64,000 nt of DNA from Collimonas sp. OK412. GTDB lineage: Bacteria > Pseudomonadota > Gammaproteobacteria > Burkholderiales > Burkholderiaceae_D. The stretch spans positions 124,001-188,000 of the forward strand of contig NZ_FOLC01000001.1 of assembly GCF_900112135.1 (NCBI RefSeq), read 5' to 3'. The notes beneath the pieces were generated by a model, which saw only the letters and a program-made list of their open reading frames with translations, did not search any database and was not told the DNA's origin. Made by a program: the position numbers and the translations under genes. How positions within the stretch are numbered: the first letter of the stretch is position 1; the number at the start of each line of letters is the position of its first letter. This document shows positions 27,027 through 37,300 of the stretch, in pieces.

Positions 27027-27946
27027 TGCTGAGCAGCCGCACCGCCGAGACGCGCCTGCCTGCATCGCCGCAGTTGCGCCGCCAGGATGGCGCGCAGGAG
27101 CAAGGCGCACGCCAGCAGCGCATGTTTTGCCTGGCGGCCGGGCGGCTGGCCTTGCGCAGCCTGTACCGCGAATTGCAGCTGTATCCCAAGCCGGGCCTGG
27201 TGTCGCTGCTGGACAGCGGCAGCCACGACGACATGGACGCCGCTACCTTCATGCGCAGCCTGTTCGCGCTGCGCCACTATTTCATCCGGATTACCCAAGC
27301 CGGCATGGCCGGCAAGGAGTTCGCGGCGCTCAAGCAATTGGGCCTGGAGGCCGAACAAGCCATGTTGCGCGCCACCGGCGGCGTCAATACCCACCGCGGC
27401 GCGATCTTTTGCCTCGGCCTGCTGTGCGCCGCCGCCGGCTATTGCCATGGCCGGCGCATGCCGTTGTCGGCGGCTGCGGTCCGCGCCACGCTGCTGATAC
27501 AGTGGGGCGACGCCCTGGGCCGCCACATGCATGAGCGGACCGGCGTTTCGCACGGCCGCCAGGTGGCCCAACAATACGCGGTAAGCGGCGCCAGCGAAGA
27601 AGCCGCGCTGGGATTCCCGTCGCTGTTCGAGATCGCCTTGCCGCGCTTCCTGCAAACGCTGGGCGCCGCGCGCGGCTACGACGCCGCTGCCGTTGACACC
27701 TTATTTACGCTGATGGCGGGCATCAGCGACACCAACCTCTATCATCGGGGCGGCCTGGCCGGCGCCGCCAAGGTCAAAAGCAGCGCCCGCCAGTTCCTGG
27801 ATGCAGGCGGCTGTGCAACAGACGACTGGCGCGAACGCGCAATTAGTTGCCATAAGGTATTTATTCAGGATAAGCTGTCGCCTGGTGGCGCAGCCGATTT
27901 ATTGGCGGCGACTTATTTTCTGCATGGACTTAGCTACTTGCGGTGA
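27023..27946 (+). CDS. mdcB: Triphosphoribosyl-dephospho-CoA synthase
   Basis: 307 residues of the CitG/MdcB family. It condenses ATP with 3'-dephospho-CoA to give the precursor of the MdcC prosthetic group. Typical segments are LYPKPGLVSLLDSGSHDDMD, GGVNTHRGAIF (conserved) and ISDTNLYHRGG. The starts at 27023 and 27026 are adjacent ATGs. A 79-bp gap follows before the next gene. Confidence 0.95.
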   Translation: MMLSSRTAETRLPASPQLRRQDGAQEQGARQQRMFCLAAGRLALRSLYRELQLYPKPGLVSLLDSGSHDDMDAATFMRSLFALRHYFIRITQAGMAGKEFAALKQLGLEAEQAMLRATGGVNTHRGAIFCLGLLCAAAGYCHGRRMPLSAAAVRATLLIQWGDALGRHMHERTGVSHGRQVAQQYAVSGASEEAALGFPSLFEIALPRFLQTLGAARGYDAAAVDTLFTLMAGISDTNLYHRGGLAGAAKVKSSARQFLDAGGCATDDWRERAISCHKVFIQDKLSPGGAADLLAATYFLHGLSYLR

Positions 27947-28025
27947 TGGCGAGATAGCCGATCGGCCCTGCTGCTATTGCCTTTATACGCACATCAATTA
28001 ATCCGTCATCATTTCTGGAGTACAA

Positions 28026-29162
28026 ATGAAGAAGTTGTCTTTGGCTGTCAGCATCAGCCTGTTTGGCTTGTTTGGTATTGGTAGCGCTAACGCAGAACCG
28101 GGCGTCACCTCGAATACCATCGTCATCGGCCAGTCGGCCGGCTTTACCGGCACCGCCGCCGAAGAAGTCAAGCAGGCGACCGCGGGCGCGCAGCTGTATT
28201 TCGATATCGTCAACAAGCAAGGCGGTGTGTTCGGCCGCAAGATCGTGCTGGAATCGCTGGACGATGGTTTCGAGCCGAAGCGCACGGTTGAAAACACCCG
28301 CAAGCTGCTCAATGAAAAGAATGCCTTTGCCCTGTTCCTGTATCGCGGCACGCCCACTACCGAATCGATCCTGGGCGCCATCAACGACGCCAAAGTGCCT
28401 TTGATCGCGCCGGTCAGCGGCGCCACCTCGCTGCATGAGCCTATGCAGCGCTACCTGTTCAATGTACGCTCTAAATATCGCGATGAAGTAGGGACGGCCA
28501 TCGAACAATTGTCGGGCATGGGCTTGCAACGTTACGCGGTGCTGGTATCCAACGATTCGTTCGGCAACGACGCCTTGGAAGGCTTGAAGCAGGCGATCAA
28601 GAAATACAAGCTGCCGGAACCGGTGATCGCCAATTACGAACGCAATACGGTGGCGGTGGAAGGCGCGGTGAAAAAGATTTTCGACGCCAAGCCGCAAGCC
28701 GTGCTGCTGATTTGCACCGCCAAGCCATGCGCCGCTTTCATCAAGGAATATCGCCTGGCCGGCGGCCAGCAGCAGTTGATTGCGCTGTCGAATGTCAGTT
28801 CGCAAGTGTTCCTGCAAGGCTTGGGCAAGGATGCGCGCGGCCTCGGCATGACCCAGGTGTTTCCGAATCCGAGAAGTTCGAGCACGCAGATTTCCAAGGA
28901 ATTCATGACCGCGCTCAAGACCCGCAGCGAATTGTCCGATTCCTATCCGACGCTGGAAGGATTCATTTCCGCCAAGGTACTGGTGGAAGGACTGCGCCGC
29001 GCCGGCAACAAGCCGACCCGCGAAAGCCTGGTGAGCAGTCTGGAAAGCATGGGCGGCTACGACCTCGGCGGCATGTTGCTTAAATACGGCCCTGGCAGCC
29101 GCGACGGCCTCAGCTTCATTGAACTGACGGTGATCGGCAAGGATGGTTACGTACTGCGCTAG
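28026..29162 (+). CDS. ABC-type substrate-binding protein (branched-chain amino acid type)
   Basis: A periplasmic type I binding protein of 378 residues, Peripla_BP_6/LivK-like. The signal peptide is cleaved after GSANA (~23). Family features are SNTIVIGQSAGFTG at the mature start, NEKNAFALFLYRGTPTTES and SYPTLEGFISAKVLVEGLRRAG near the end. There is no cognate permease or ATPase gene near, which is odd. It lies between mdcB and mdcH in the malonate operon, so it may bind a dicarboxylate or act as a periplasmic sensor component. The fold is secure; ligand unknown. Confidence 0.9.
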   Translation: MKKLSLAVSISLFGLFGIGSANAEPGVTSNTIVIGQSAGFTGTAAEEVKQATAGAQLYFDIVNKQGGVFGRKIVLESLDDGFEPKRTVENTRKLLNEKNAFALFLYRGTPTTESILGAINDAKVPLIAPVSGATSLHEPMQRYLFNVRSKYRDEVGTAIEQLSGMGLQRYAVLVSNDSFGNDALEGLKQAIKKYKLPEPVIANYERNTVAVEGAVKKIFDAKPQAVLLICTAKPCAAFIKEYRLAGGQQQLIALSNVSSQVFLQGLGKDARGLGMTQVFPNPRSSSTQISKEFMTALKTRSELSDSYPTLEGFISAKVLVEGLRRAGNKPTRESLVSSLESMGGYDLGGMLLKYGPGSRDGLSFIELTVIGKDGYVLR

Positions 29163-29198
29163 GCAAGTTCGGCAAGTCAAGCCGGGTGCGGGCCGGAC

Positions 29199-30125
29199 AT
29201 GAGCCTGCGCCTGGCGATCCTGTGTCCAGGCCAGGGCGGGCAGCATGCCGGCATGTTCGACTTGCCGCGCACCGATCCGGCCACTGCAGCGGCGCTGCAG
29301 CAATGGCTGCCGGAAGCTGCGCCGGGAATGCCGCTGGAGCAGGTGCTGGCTGACGACGCGCTGTTGTTTTCAAACCGGCTGGCGCAGCCCCTGATCGTGG
29401 CGGCGACGGCCGCGGCCTGGTCGGCGTTGCTACCCTTGCTGCCGGCGCCGGCGCTGGTGGCCGGATACAGCATAGGCGAGCTCACGGCGTATCATGTCGC
29501 CGGCGCGATTTCGGCGCCGCAGGCGATCCGGCTGGCGGCATCGCGCGCGCAGCTGATGGATGCCTGCCTGCAGGCAGCAGCGCCGCAAGTCTTGTGCGCG
29601 GTGAGCGGGCTGGCTGTCCGCACGCTGAACGCCATGCTGGCGCCAAGGAATTTATATCTCGCGATTGAAACAGACGCCGACAGCTGCATCGTCGGCGGCC
29701 TGGCCCGTGACATGGATCTTGCGGCAAGCGAGATTGAACGCCTGGGTGGAAAAATCCGCCTGCTGCCGGTGACGGTGGCTTCCCATACCCCTTTGATGGA
29801 CGGCGCGGTCGAGCCGTTTTTGCAGCAGCTGCGCCAGCGGTTTCCCACCGACCCGCAAGTGCCGGTGTTGTCGGGATTAAGCGGGCAGGCGGTGGTGAAA
29901 AAAGAACAGGCGGTTAGCGTGCTCTCCCGGCAGCTGGCGCAGACCATACGCTGGAGCGATTGCATGGACGCCTGCGCCGAACAGGGCATCACGGCGGCGC
30001 TGGAGCTGGGGCCGGGGGCTGCGCTATCGCGCATGCTGCAAGCCAGGCATCCGCAGATTGCCTGCCGCTCGATAAGCGAGTTCCGCTCGCTGCGCGGCGT
30101 AGCCGGCTGGCTGCAGCGCTTGTGA
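29199..30125 (+). CDS. mdcH: Malonate decarboxylase malonyl-CoA:ACP transacylase (epsilon subunit)
   Basis: 308 residues, FabD-like. It charges MdcC by transferring a malonyl group from malonyl-CoA. GQGGQHAGM at the N-terminus, catalytic Ser91 in GYSIGE and His in ASHTPLMD (~196) are all present. It is the last mdc gene, separated from mdcB by the binding-protein gene. The ribosome binding site is weak. Confidence 0.93.
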   Translation: MSLRLAILCPGQGGQHAGMFDLPRTDPATAAALQQWLPEAAPGMPLEQVLADDALLFSNRLAQPLIVAATAAAWSALLPLLPAPALVAGYSIGELTAYHVAGAISAPQAIRLAASRAQLMDACLQAAAPQVLCAVSGLAVRTLNAMLAPRNLYLAIETDADSCIVGGLARDMDLAASEIERLGGKIRLLPVTVASHTPLMDGAVEPFLQQLRQRFPTDPQVPVLSGLSGQAVVKKEQAVSVLSRQLAQTIRWSDCMDACAEQGITAALELGPGAALSRMLQARHPQIACRSISEFRSLRGVAGWLQRL

Positions 30126-30137
30126 CGCGGGTTGCCG

Positions 30138-30255
30138 TCAGATTTTCTCGGCTTCCGGCATCAGCCGCAAGATGCTTCTCTCGTAAGCCAGCTAGCCGGC
30201 CTGGGCCAGCTCGACCAGGGGCGCGGCGGCGATAGCCGATGAACCGATTGTTCAT
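30138..30255 (-). pseudogene. Possible gene remnant (C-terminal fragment)
   Basis: Between mdcH and the next gene, one minus-strand frame reads like protein, APLVELAQAG, then a TAG, then LAYERSILRLMPEAEKI, and ends in TGA at 30138-30140. The fragment has normal-looking composition but no start and an internal stop, as expected for a decayed 3'-end. I cannot name the parent family. It may be coincidence. Confidence 0.25.
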
Positions 30256-30298
30256 GCTAAATTAGCGCACCGCTACCACATCGACCTGAAGGATTTTA

Positions 30299-31342
30299 AT
30301 GCGCCGACTGCTGATCGTCCTGTTCTACCTGCCGTTCCTGGCGCATGCCGCTGCGGACCCTGCGCTTGCCGGCGTGTGGCGCGGCAAGCTGGGCAATGCA
30401 GAGATTGCCGCCTGCTTCAACAAGGCTGACGGCGGCGAAGCGAGCGGCAGCTATTATTACGCGCGCTACAAGAAACCGATCCAGCTGAAAATGGAAGCAG
30501 GGCAGGCAGGCTGGAAAGAAGGCGACGGCACCGGCGCATGGACGCTGGAGCCACCCGCAGGCGATAAATTGCTGGGCAGCTGGCGCAATCCGAAAGGCGG
30601 CAAGCCGCAAGCGCTGGCGTTGACGCGTGTCAGCTGGAACGGCGAGGGAAATGCTTGCGGCAGCGACGCCTATAACCTGGAGCTGGAAGTTTTCCCGGCG
30701 CTGCAGGTTGGCAAGGTGCAGGAATTCGAGGGCAAGAAATACCGCAGCCTGCGGATTGCAGATGTCGTCACGCTTGAATTGCTGGAGCCAGGCGACCGGC
30801 TGGCCGGCCTCAACCGGACGCTGCGCGCCGAGCTGCCCGGCAAGCCCGAAGACATCGCCGATTATTTTGCCACGCGCCGCCGGTTTCTCGGCGACATGGG
30901 CCTGGCGGCAGAAGATGAAACGCGGACTGAACCGGTGTTCTGGTCAGCGCGCTGGATCACCATCAATTTTTACCGCTGGGCCGCGGGATACGGCCGCAAC
31001 GGCATCACGCTCGACTACCGTACCTGGGACCTGCAGAGCGGCGAGGAGGTCAACCTGTGGCAGTGGTTCATCGCCAAAGCGCCGGGCGACCGCAATGCCA
31101 ATCCCTTGCCGGACAAACTGAAAAAAGTCCTGTTCAAGGGCCTGAAGCTGGAGAAGGAATGCCGGGACGGCTACAAAGGCGAAGGAGATTATCGCGTGTC
31201 GCTCAAGAACGACGGCGTGCAATTCTGGGAAGAGGCTTACGGCACCGGTTGCGAGCAAGACTTCCTGGTCCCTTATGCACAACTCGGCCCGTACCTGACG
31301 CCGCAAGGAAAGGCAGCCTTGCGCGACAAGCTGGGCCGCTGA
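30299..31342 (+). CDS. Exported protein of unknown function
   Basis: 347 residues with a clear signal peptide (MRRLLIVLFYLPFLAHAA). The mature protein starts with a lipocalin-like or beta-rich stretch (LAGVWRGKLGNAEIAACF) repeated in style around residue 85 (LLGSWRNPKGG), and has Cys pairs (near 33, 120, 283 and 320) that could form disulfides. AAGGA precedes ATG 30299. Its stop abuts the ndvB stop (convergent). I do not recognise the family and see no catalytic motif. Likely periplasmic. Confidence 0.8.
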   Translation: MRRLLIVLFYLPFLAHAAADPALAGVWRGKLGNAEIAACFNKADGGEASGSYYYARYKKPIQLKMEAGQAGWKEGDGTGAWTLEPPAGDKLLGSWRNPKGGKPQALALTRVSWNGEGNACGSDAYNLELEVFPALQVGKVQEFEGKKYRSLRIADVVTLELLEPGDRLAGLNRTLRAELPGKPEDIADYFATRRRFLGDMGLAAEDETRTEPVFWSARWITINFYRWAAGYGRNGITLDYRTWDLQSGEEVNLWQWFIAKAPGDRNANPLPDKLKKVLFKGLKLEKECRDGYKGEGDYRVSLKNDGVQFWEEAYGTGCEQDFLVPYAQLGPYLTPQGKAALRDKLGR

Positions 31343-34300
31343 TCACGCATGTCCTGCCTGGGGCGCTGTGCTCGTTCCAGGCAGTGAGCGCATCAGGATC
31401 TCCACCGCATGCTCGCGCTGGTCATCTGCCAAAGCAATCGCGCTATCTTCCTGCGCCACGCCGTCTACCTTGAAATGCGCGACGGCGTCCTCGGCAGCGG
31501 TCTGCGTTACCACTATCCTGTACATGGTGTCTCGGTATCGATAATCCATGCTATAGGTATCCCAGTCGTGCGGCAGGCATGGGGCGACGTGCAGCTTGCC
31601 GCCTTCCAGCCTCAAGCCCAGCAGCGATTCCACGATCAGGCGGTACATCCACCCGGCCGACCCGGTGTACCAGGTCCAGCCGCCGCGGCCGACGTGCGGC
31701 GCTCCGGCGTAGACGTCGGCCGCCACCACATAGGGCTCGACCTTGTAGATGGCGATCTTTTCAGCAGTCTTGCCGTGGTTGAGCGGATTGATCATGCGCA
31801 TCAGTTCCCACGCGCGCTGCCGGTCGCCCAGCTTGGCGAACGCCATCACGGTCCAGATGGCGGCGTGCGTATACTGCCCGCCATTCTCGCGCACGCCGGG
31901 AACATAGCCGCGGATATAACCCGGGTCCTGGTCGGATTTGTCGAACGGCGGATCCAGCAGCTGGATGATGCCGTCTTTGCGCCGTACCAGGCGCTGGTCG
32001 ACTGCCTGCATCGCGGCCTGCACCCGTTGCGGATCGCCGGCGCCGGACAGTACCGCCCAGCTTTGCGAAATCGAATCGATCTGGCATTCGACATTCTGGG
32101 CGGAGCCCAGCGGCGTGCCGTCGTCGAAATAAGCGCGCCGATACCAGCCGCCGTCCCAGCCGTTCTTGGCGATGTTTTCCTGCAGCCGGCCGGCTTCGGC
32201 ATGGCAACGGTCGGCGAATGCCTGATCCTGCTGGCCGAGCGCGACCTCGGCAAAACCGGCCAGCACGTCGTACAGGAAAAAGCTGAGCCAGACGCTTTCG
32301 CCTTTGCCTTTGTCGCCGACCTTGTCCATGCCGTCGTTCCAGTCGCATGATCCCATCAGCGACAAGCCATGCACGCCGAATCTCAAGCCCCTCTCGATGG
32401 CGCGCACGCAATGCTGGTACAAGGTTGCGACCTGGCTCGAATGGCCTGGCAGGTCGTAGTAGGAATCCTCCTCCGGATTGACCGCGCGGCCTTCCAGGAA
32501 ATGTACGCTCTCGTCCAGCACGCTGCGGTCGCCGGTGCTGCTGACGTAACGATGGACTGCCAGCGGCAGCCACAGGAAGTCGTCGGAGCAATGGGTGCGC
32601 ACGCCGCGGTCGCTGGGCGGGTGCCACCAGTGCTGGACGTCGCCTTCGATGAACTGGTGGGCGGCGCACAGCAGCAGATGGGCGCGCAGCAGCTGTGGCT
32701 GGCAGTGCACCAGCGCCATGGCGTCCTGCAGCTGGTCGCGGAAGCCGAAGGCGCCGCCGGACTGGTAGTAACCGCTGCGCGCCCACAGGCGGCAAGCGAT
32801 GACCTGGTACATCAGCCAGCCGTTGGCGAGCAGGTTCAGCTCGCGGTCCGGCGTTTTTACCTGGACTGCTCCCAGCGTATGTTCCCAGAATGCATGTACC
32901 GCCTGCAGCGCTTCATGCGCCGCAGCGCCGCCGCGATAGCGTTGCACCAGGCTGCTGGCATTGGTCTGGCGGGTATCGGCCATGCCAAGGATGAAGACGA
33001 TTTCGCGCTGCTGGCCCTGGTTCAGTTCGAACTGCACCTGGATTGCGGCGCATGGATCGAAACCGGCGCCGACCTTGCCGGACAGGCGCAGCCGTTCCAT
33101 TGCCGCGGGTTTTTGCAGCGATCCGTTGCGGCCTATGAATTCATTGCGGTCGCCGCTGACGCTGCGGTTGCTGGCGTCGACATCGAAGAACGCGGCGCGC
33201 TCGGTGAATTCGGTATTGTAGGGATTGCGTGCAAACAAGGCGCCGGTGGCCGGATCGGTTTCAGTGACGATGTGCATGGACGATTTAGGGCGCAGGTCGC
33301 CCAGCACCCATTCGACGTAGCCGGTGGCGGAAAGCTTGCGCATGGCGTCGGACTCGTTGCGTACCCGCAGTACCGAATACTTGACCGAGGCATCGACCGC
33401 GACATAGACGGTCAGTTCGGAAACAATACCGTCCTCGATATGTTCGAACACGCTGTAGCCGAAACCGTGCCGGGTCACGTAGTCGCCGCTGCCGCGGCGG
33501 GGCAGCGGCGTGGGGGACCAGTAATGTCCGCTTTCTTCGTCGCGCAGGTAGAACACTTCGCCGCCGCCATCGCTGACTGGATCGTTGGCCCACGGCGTGA
33601 GCCGGAATTCATGGGCGTTTTCGCCCCAGCTGTAAGCTTGTCCGCTTTCCGAAATCACGCTGCCGAATTCCGGGTTGGCGATGATGTTGACCCAGGGCGC
33701 CGGCGTCAGCCGGGTGCTGGAAGTGGTGATGACATACTCGCGGCCGTCAGCCGTGAAGCCGCCGATGCCGTTCGCCAGGTCCAGTTCGCGCCGCGGCAGC
33801 CGGATTTCCGGCGGCATTGCGGGCAGCGTTTGTTTCAGCGCCGGTATCAGGCGCGGCAGCCGGATTTCCATCAGGTCGCGGCGGTTGATCTGCTCGGCCA
33901 GCGTGCCGCGGCTGTCGCTCAGGATGACCCGCGCCACCGACTGGAACAAGACCCGGTCTTCATCCGAGATCTGGTCGACCAGGCGCACAAAAATGCCACC
34001 CGGGCGATCGATTTCATGGGCGCCGGTAACCGATGAAATCAGCCCCAATATCTGCTCTTGCAGCAATTGCCGGTAACCGGCGTGGTCTTCGTTCCAGATC
34101 ACCAGGTCGACCGCCAGTCCTTTCGAACGCCAGTAAGCATGGGCCTGCACCAGCTGCCGCACCAGTTCGATGTTGTCCTGGCTCTTGAGGCGCACCAGCA
34201 CGATGGGCAAGTCGCCGGAAATGGCGTAGCCCCACAAGCCGGACTGTCCGCGATGGTTGCGGATCAGGATGCTGGCGTCGGCGCGCAGCAGCGGATTGAC

Positions 34301-37300
34301 ATAGATCACCGAATTCGCCAGCCGGCTGTAAAGCTGGGCATCGGCTTCGCTGGCGTTGAGCTGGCGCAGCACGACCTGGCTGTGCGGCCAGGACAATTCG
34401 ACGACCCGGTCCGCCAGGTGGCGATCCTGGTATTTTTCGATCAGGCCGAGGCAGATGTCGCGCGAATCGCCGATGCCGGTCACCATGTCGATGGTGGCTG
34501 TCTGTTCCGCTTCCAGCGTGATCTGGTAACGGATGGCGACAATCGGATCAAGCACCGGGCCGGCGTTGCCAGCCAGCGGGCCTTGCCGGCGCATCGCTTG
34601 CGGCGCAGCCACGGTATTGCCGCGGCCGATGAACTGCATGCGGTCGGTTTCGTAAGATACGGCGTCGATGTCGGCGCCGTGCAGCGCCATCAAGTGGAAC
34701 ATCCACGGCATCTTTTCATGCATGGAACGCGGCCGGCGCGTGCACAGGATAGCGCGCTGGGCCGCCACGATTTCAGTCTGAACGAACAGGTTGCTGAAGG
34801 CCGGATGGGTGGCGTCGGCGGCGGCCGGCGCCAGCACCACTTCGGCGTAGCTGGTGATATCGATGGTGCGGCGCGAGCGCGAGCGGTTGACGATGCGGGT
34901 CCGGCGCAATTCGATATCGTCTTCCTGCGACACCACGATTTCGGTGTGCATGTCGAAACTGTTGTCGCGCCGGCGGAATTCGGCGCGGCCTTCGGAGAAG
35001 ATCACTTCGTAGCTGTCCGGCTGCGCCAGCGTCGGCTGGAAAGCGGTCGACCAGAAATAGCCGGGTTCGCCGCCGTTCAGTTCGCGCACATAGCAGAAGG
35101 CGCCCCAGTTGTCGCGCGTGCTGTCTTCCTGCCAGCGAGTCACGGCGAGATCGTTCCAGCGGCTGCGGCTGCCGCCGGCGCTGGTGATCATCACATGATA
35201 ACGGCCGTTCGACAGCAGCTGTACTTCCGGCGTACGCGGATCTGGACGTTGCAACACCCGCATCTGCATGCCCTGGTCAGCCGCGGCGGTGCGGATGTCG
35301 GCCAGTTCGGTGGTGTTGGAATAGGTTGCGCTGGCTTTCGGCACGCGCTCGTGCAGCAGCGACATGGTGGCCTGGAACAGCGGGTCCGATTCGAAGCGTT
35401 TTTGCATGGGCCGGTCCAGCAGCAGGTAAGCCAGCGACAGGAAACCCATGCCCTGGTGATGCGCCATGAAAGAGCGGATGACCACGCTGGCTTGTCCGCG
35501 CGGCAGGCGCGACGGCGTGTAGTCGATCGCTTCGAAGAAGCCGTATTCGCCCTCGAAACCTTCGGCCGACAGCTGCTGCAGGTTGCGGCATGCTTCTTCC
35601 GGCGCCACCATCAGCGCCATCATCGATGCGTAGGGAGCGATCACCAGGTCGTCGCCGAGCCCGCGTTTGAAACCCAGGCCCGGCACGCCGAATGCGCGGT
35701 ACTGGTAGTTGAGGCTGGCGTCGAAAGTATGGTAGCCCGATTCCGAAATGCCCCATGGCACGCCGCGCTGCATGCCGTATTCGATTTGCCGCCTTACCGC
35801 CGACTGGTAAGTCTGGCCGAGCAGGGTGTTTTCAAAATTCGGCATGACCAGCAAGGGCATCAGGTATTCGAACATCGATCCGCTCCACGACAGCAGGATC
35901 GGGTCGCCGCCGGCGATGGTGAGCTGGCGTCCCAGCGCGAACCAGCTTTCCTGCGGCAGCTGGCCCTGGGCGATGCCGACGAAGGTGGCGAGCCTTGCTT
36001 CGGATGCCAGCAAGTCGTAGAAGCTGACGTCGCGCCGGCGCTCGCTGACGTTATAGCCGATGGCCAGCAGATGGGTGGCGGGATCGTACAGGAAACCGTA
36101 TTCCATGCGGGCGAACTCGCCGGCCTGGGTCACCAGCTGCTCGATCAGCAGCGTGCGTTCGGCGGCGTGCCGGCTGCCCTCCGCCACCAGCTGGCCGAGG
36201 GGGGGCGGGACCTGGTCCTGGCGCGGATCGTCGTCGCCGGCAACGGCCGGTTCCAGCAGCGGCGCCAGGTCGGCATGGATCCGCGCCAGCTGGCGCAGGG
36301 TCGGAATCCGGTCGAGCTGCGGAAATGCGGTGATCCATGTCGCCGGCGCCAGCGAGGATATCCACGGCGCCAGGATAACCAGTTCGTTCAGGGCTTCGCG
36401 GCACTGGCTGGCCAGCGCTCGTGCCCAGACATTGAGCTGGGTGTCGGGAACGGTGTCGAGGCCGGCCACAAAGCCGGCGGCGCAATGGCTAAGGCCCTGC
36501 AGGCAATCGTGCGCCACGGTCAAGGTGGCTGGCGCCGATTCGCAGGCGTCCTGCAAGTCTTTCTCGAATTGGACCAGTTTGACCAGTGGTCCGCCGCCGG
36601 CGGTGGCGCGCAGGATTTCATAGGTGTCGCGGATGCCCGAGAATATCTTGGGGTTGAATATCGGCGCATCGAGCAGCCCGTTCAAGCCTGGCCGCAGGGT
36701 CATCAGATGGCCGGCAAGGTTGCCGCTGTCGACGGTCGAGACGTAAATCGGCTGCAGCGGCTTCAGGTATTGGGTGTCGTACCAATTATAGAAATGGCCC
36801 TGGTAACGTTCCAGCGAAGCCAGGGTCTGGAAAGTGTTTTGAGTGCGTTCCAGCAGCTGGCCCGAAGGGATGTAGCCGAAATCATAGGCGCTCAGGTTGG
36901 CCAGCAGCGACAAGCCGATGTTGGTGGGAGAAGTGCGGCGCGCCACCACGGCGACCGGGTGTTCCTGCACATTGTCGAGCGGCAGCCAGTTGTCCTCGGG
37001 GCCGACATAGGTTTCAAAAAACAGCCACATCTTGCGCGACAGCGATTTCAGGAACCGGGTCTGCTCGCCCGACAGCTGCACCGCGCGGCGCGCAATCGGC
37101 TGGCTGATCCAGCAGGCGACGAGGGGCGACAGCCACCACAGCAGCAGGACGGCGCCCGCCGCCTGCAGGGCGGACGGATTCCTTGCCAGCAGCCAGATTG
37201 CTGTCGCCAGCGCAATCGCCGGCGCGATCCACATCGACCGGTAGTAGGACAGCAAGCTGTTGCTGGCCAGGCGGCCGGCCTCGCTGGAAGGCTGCCATTC

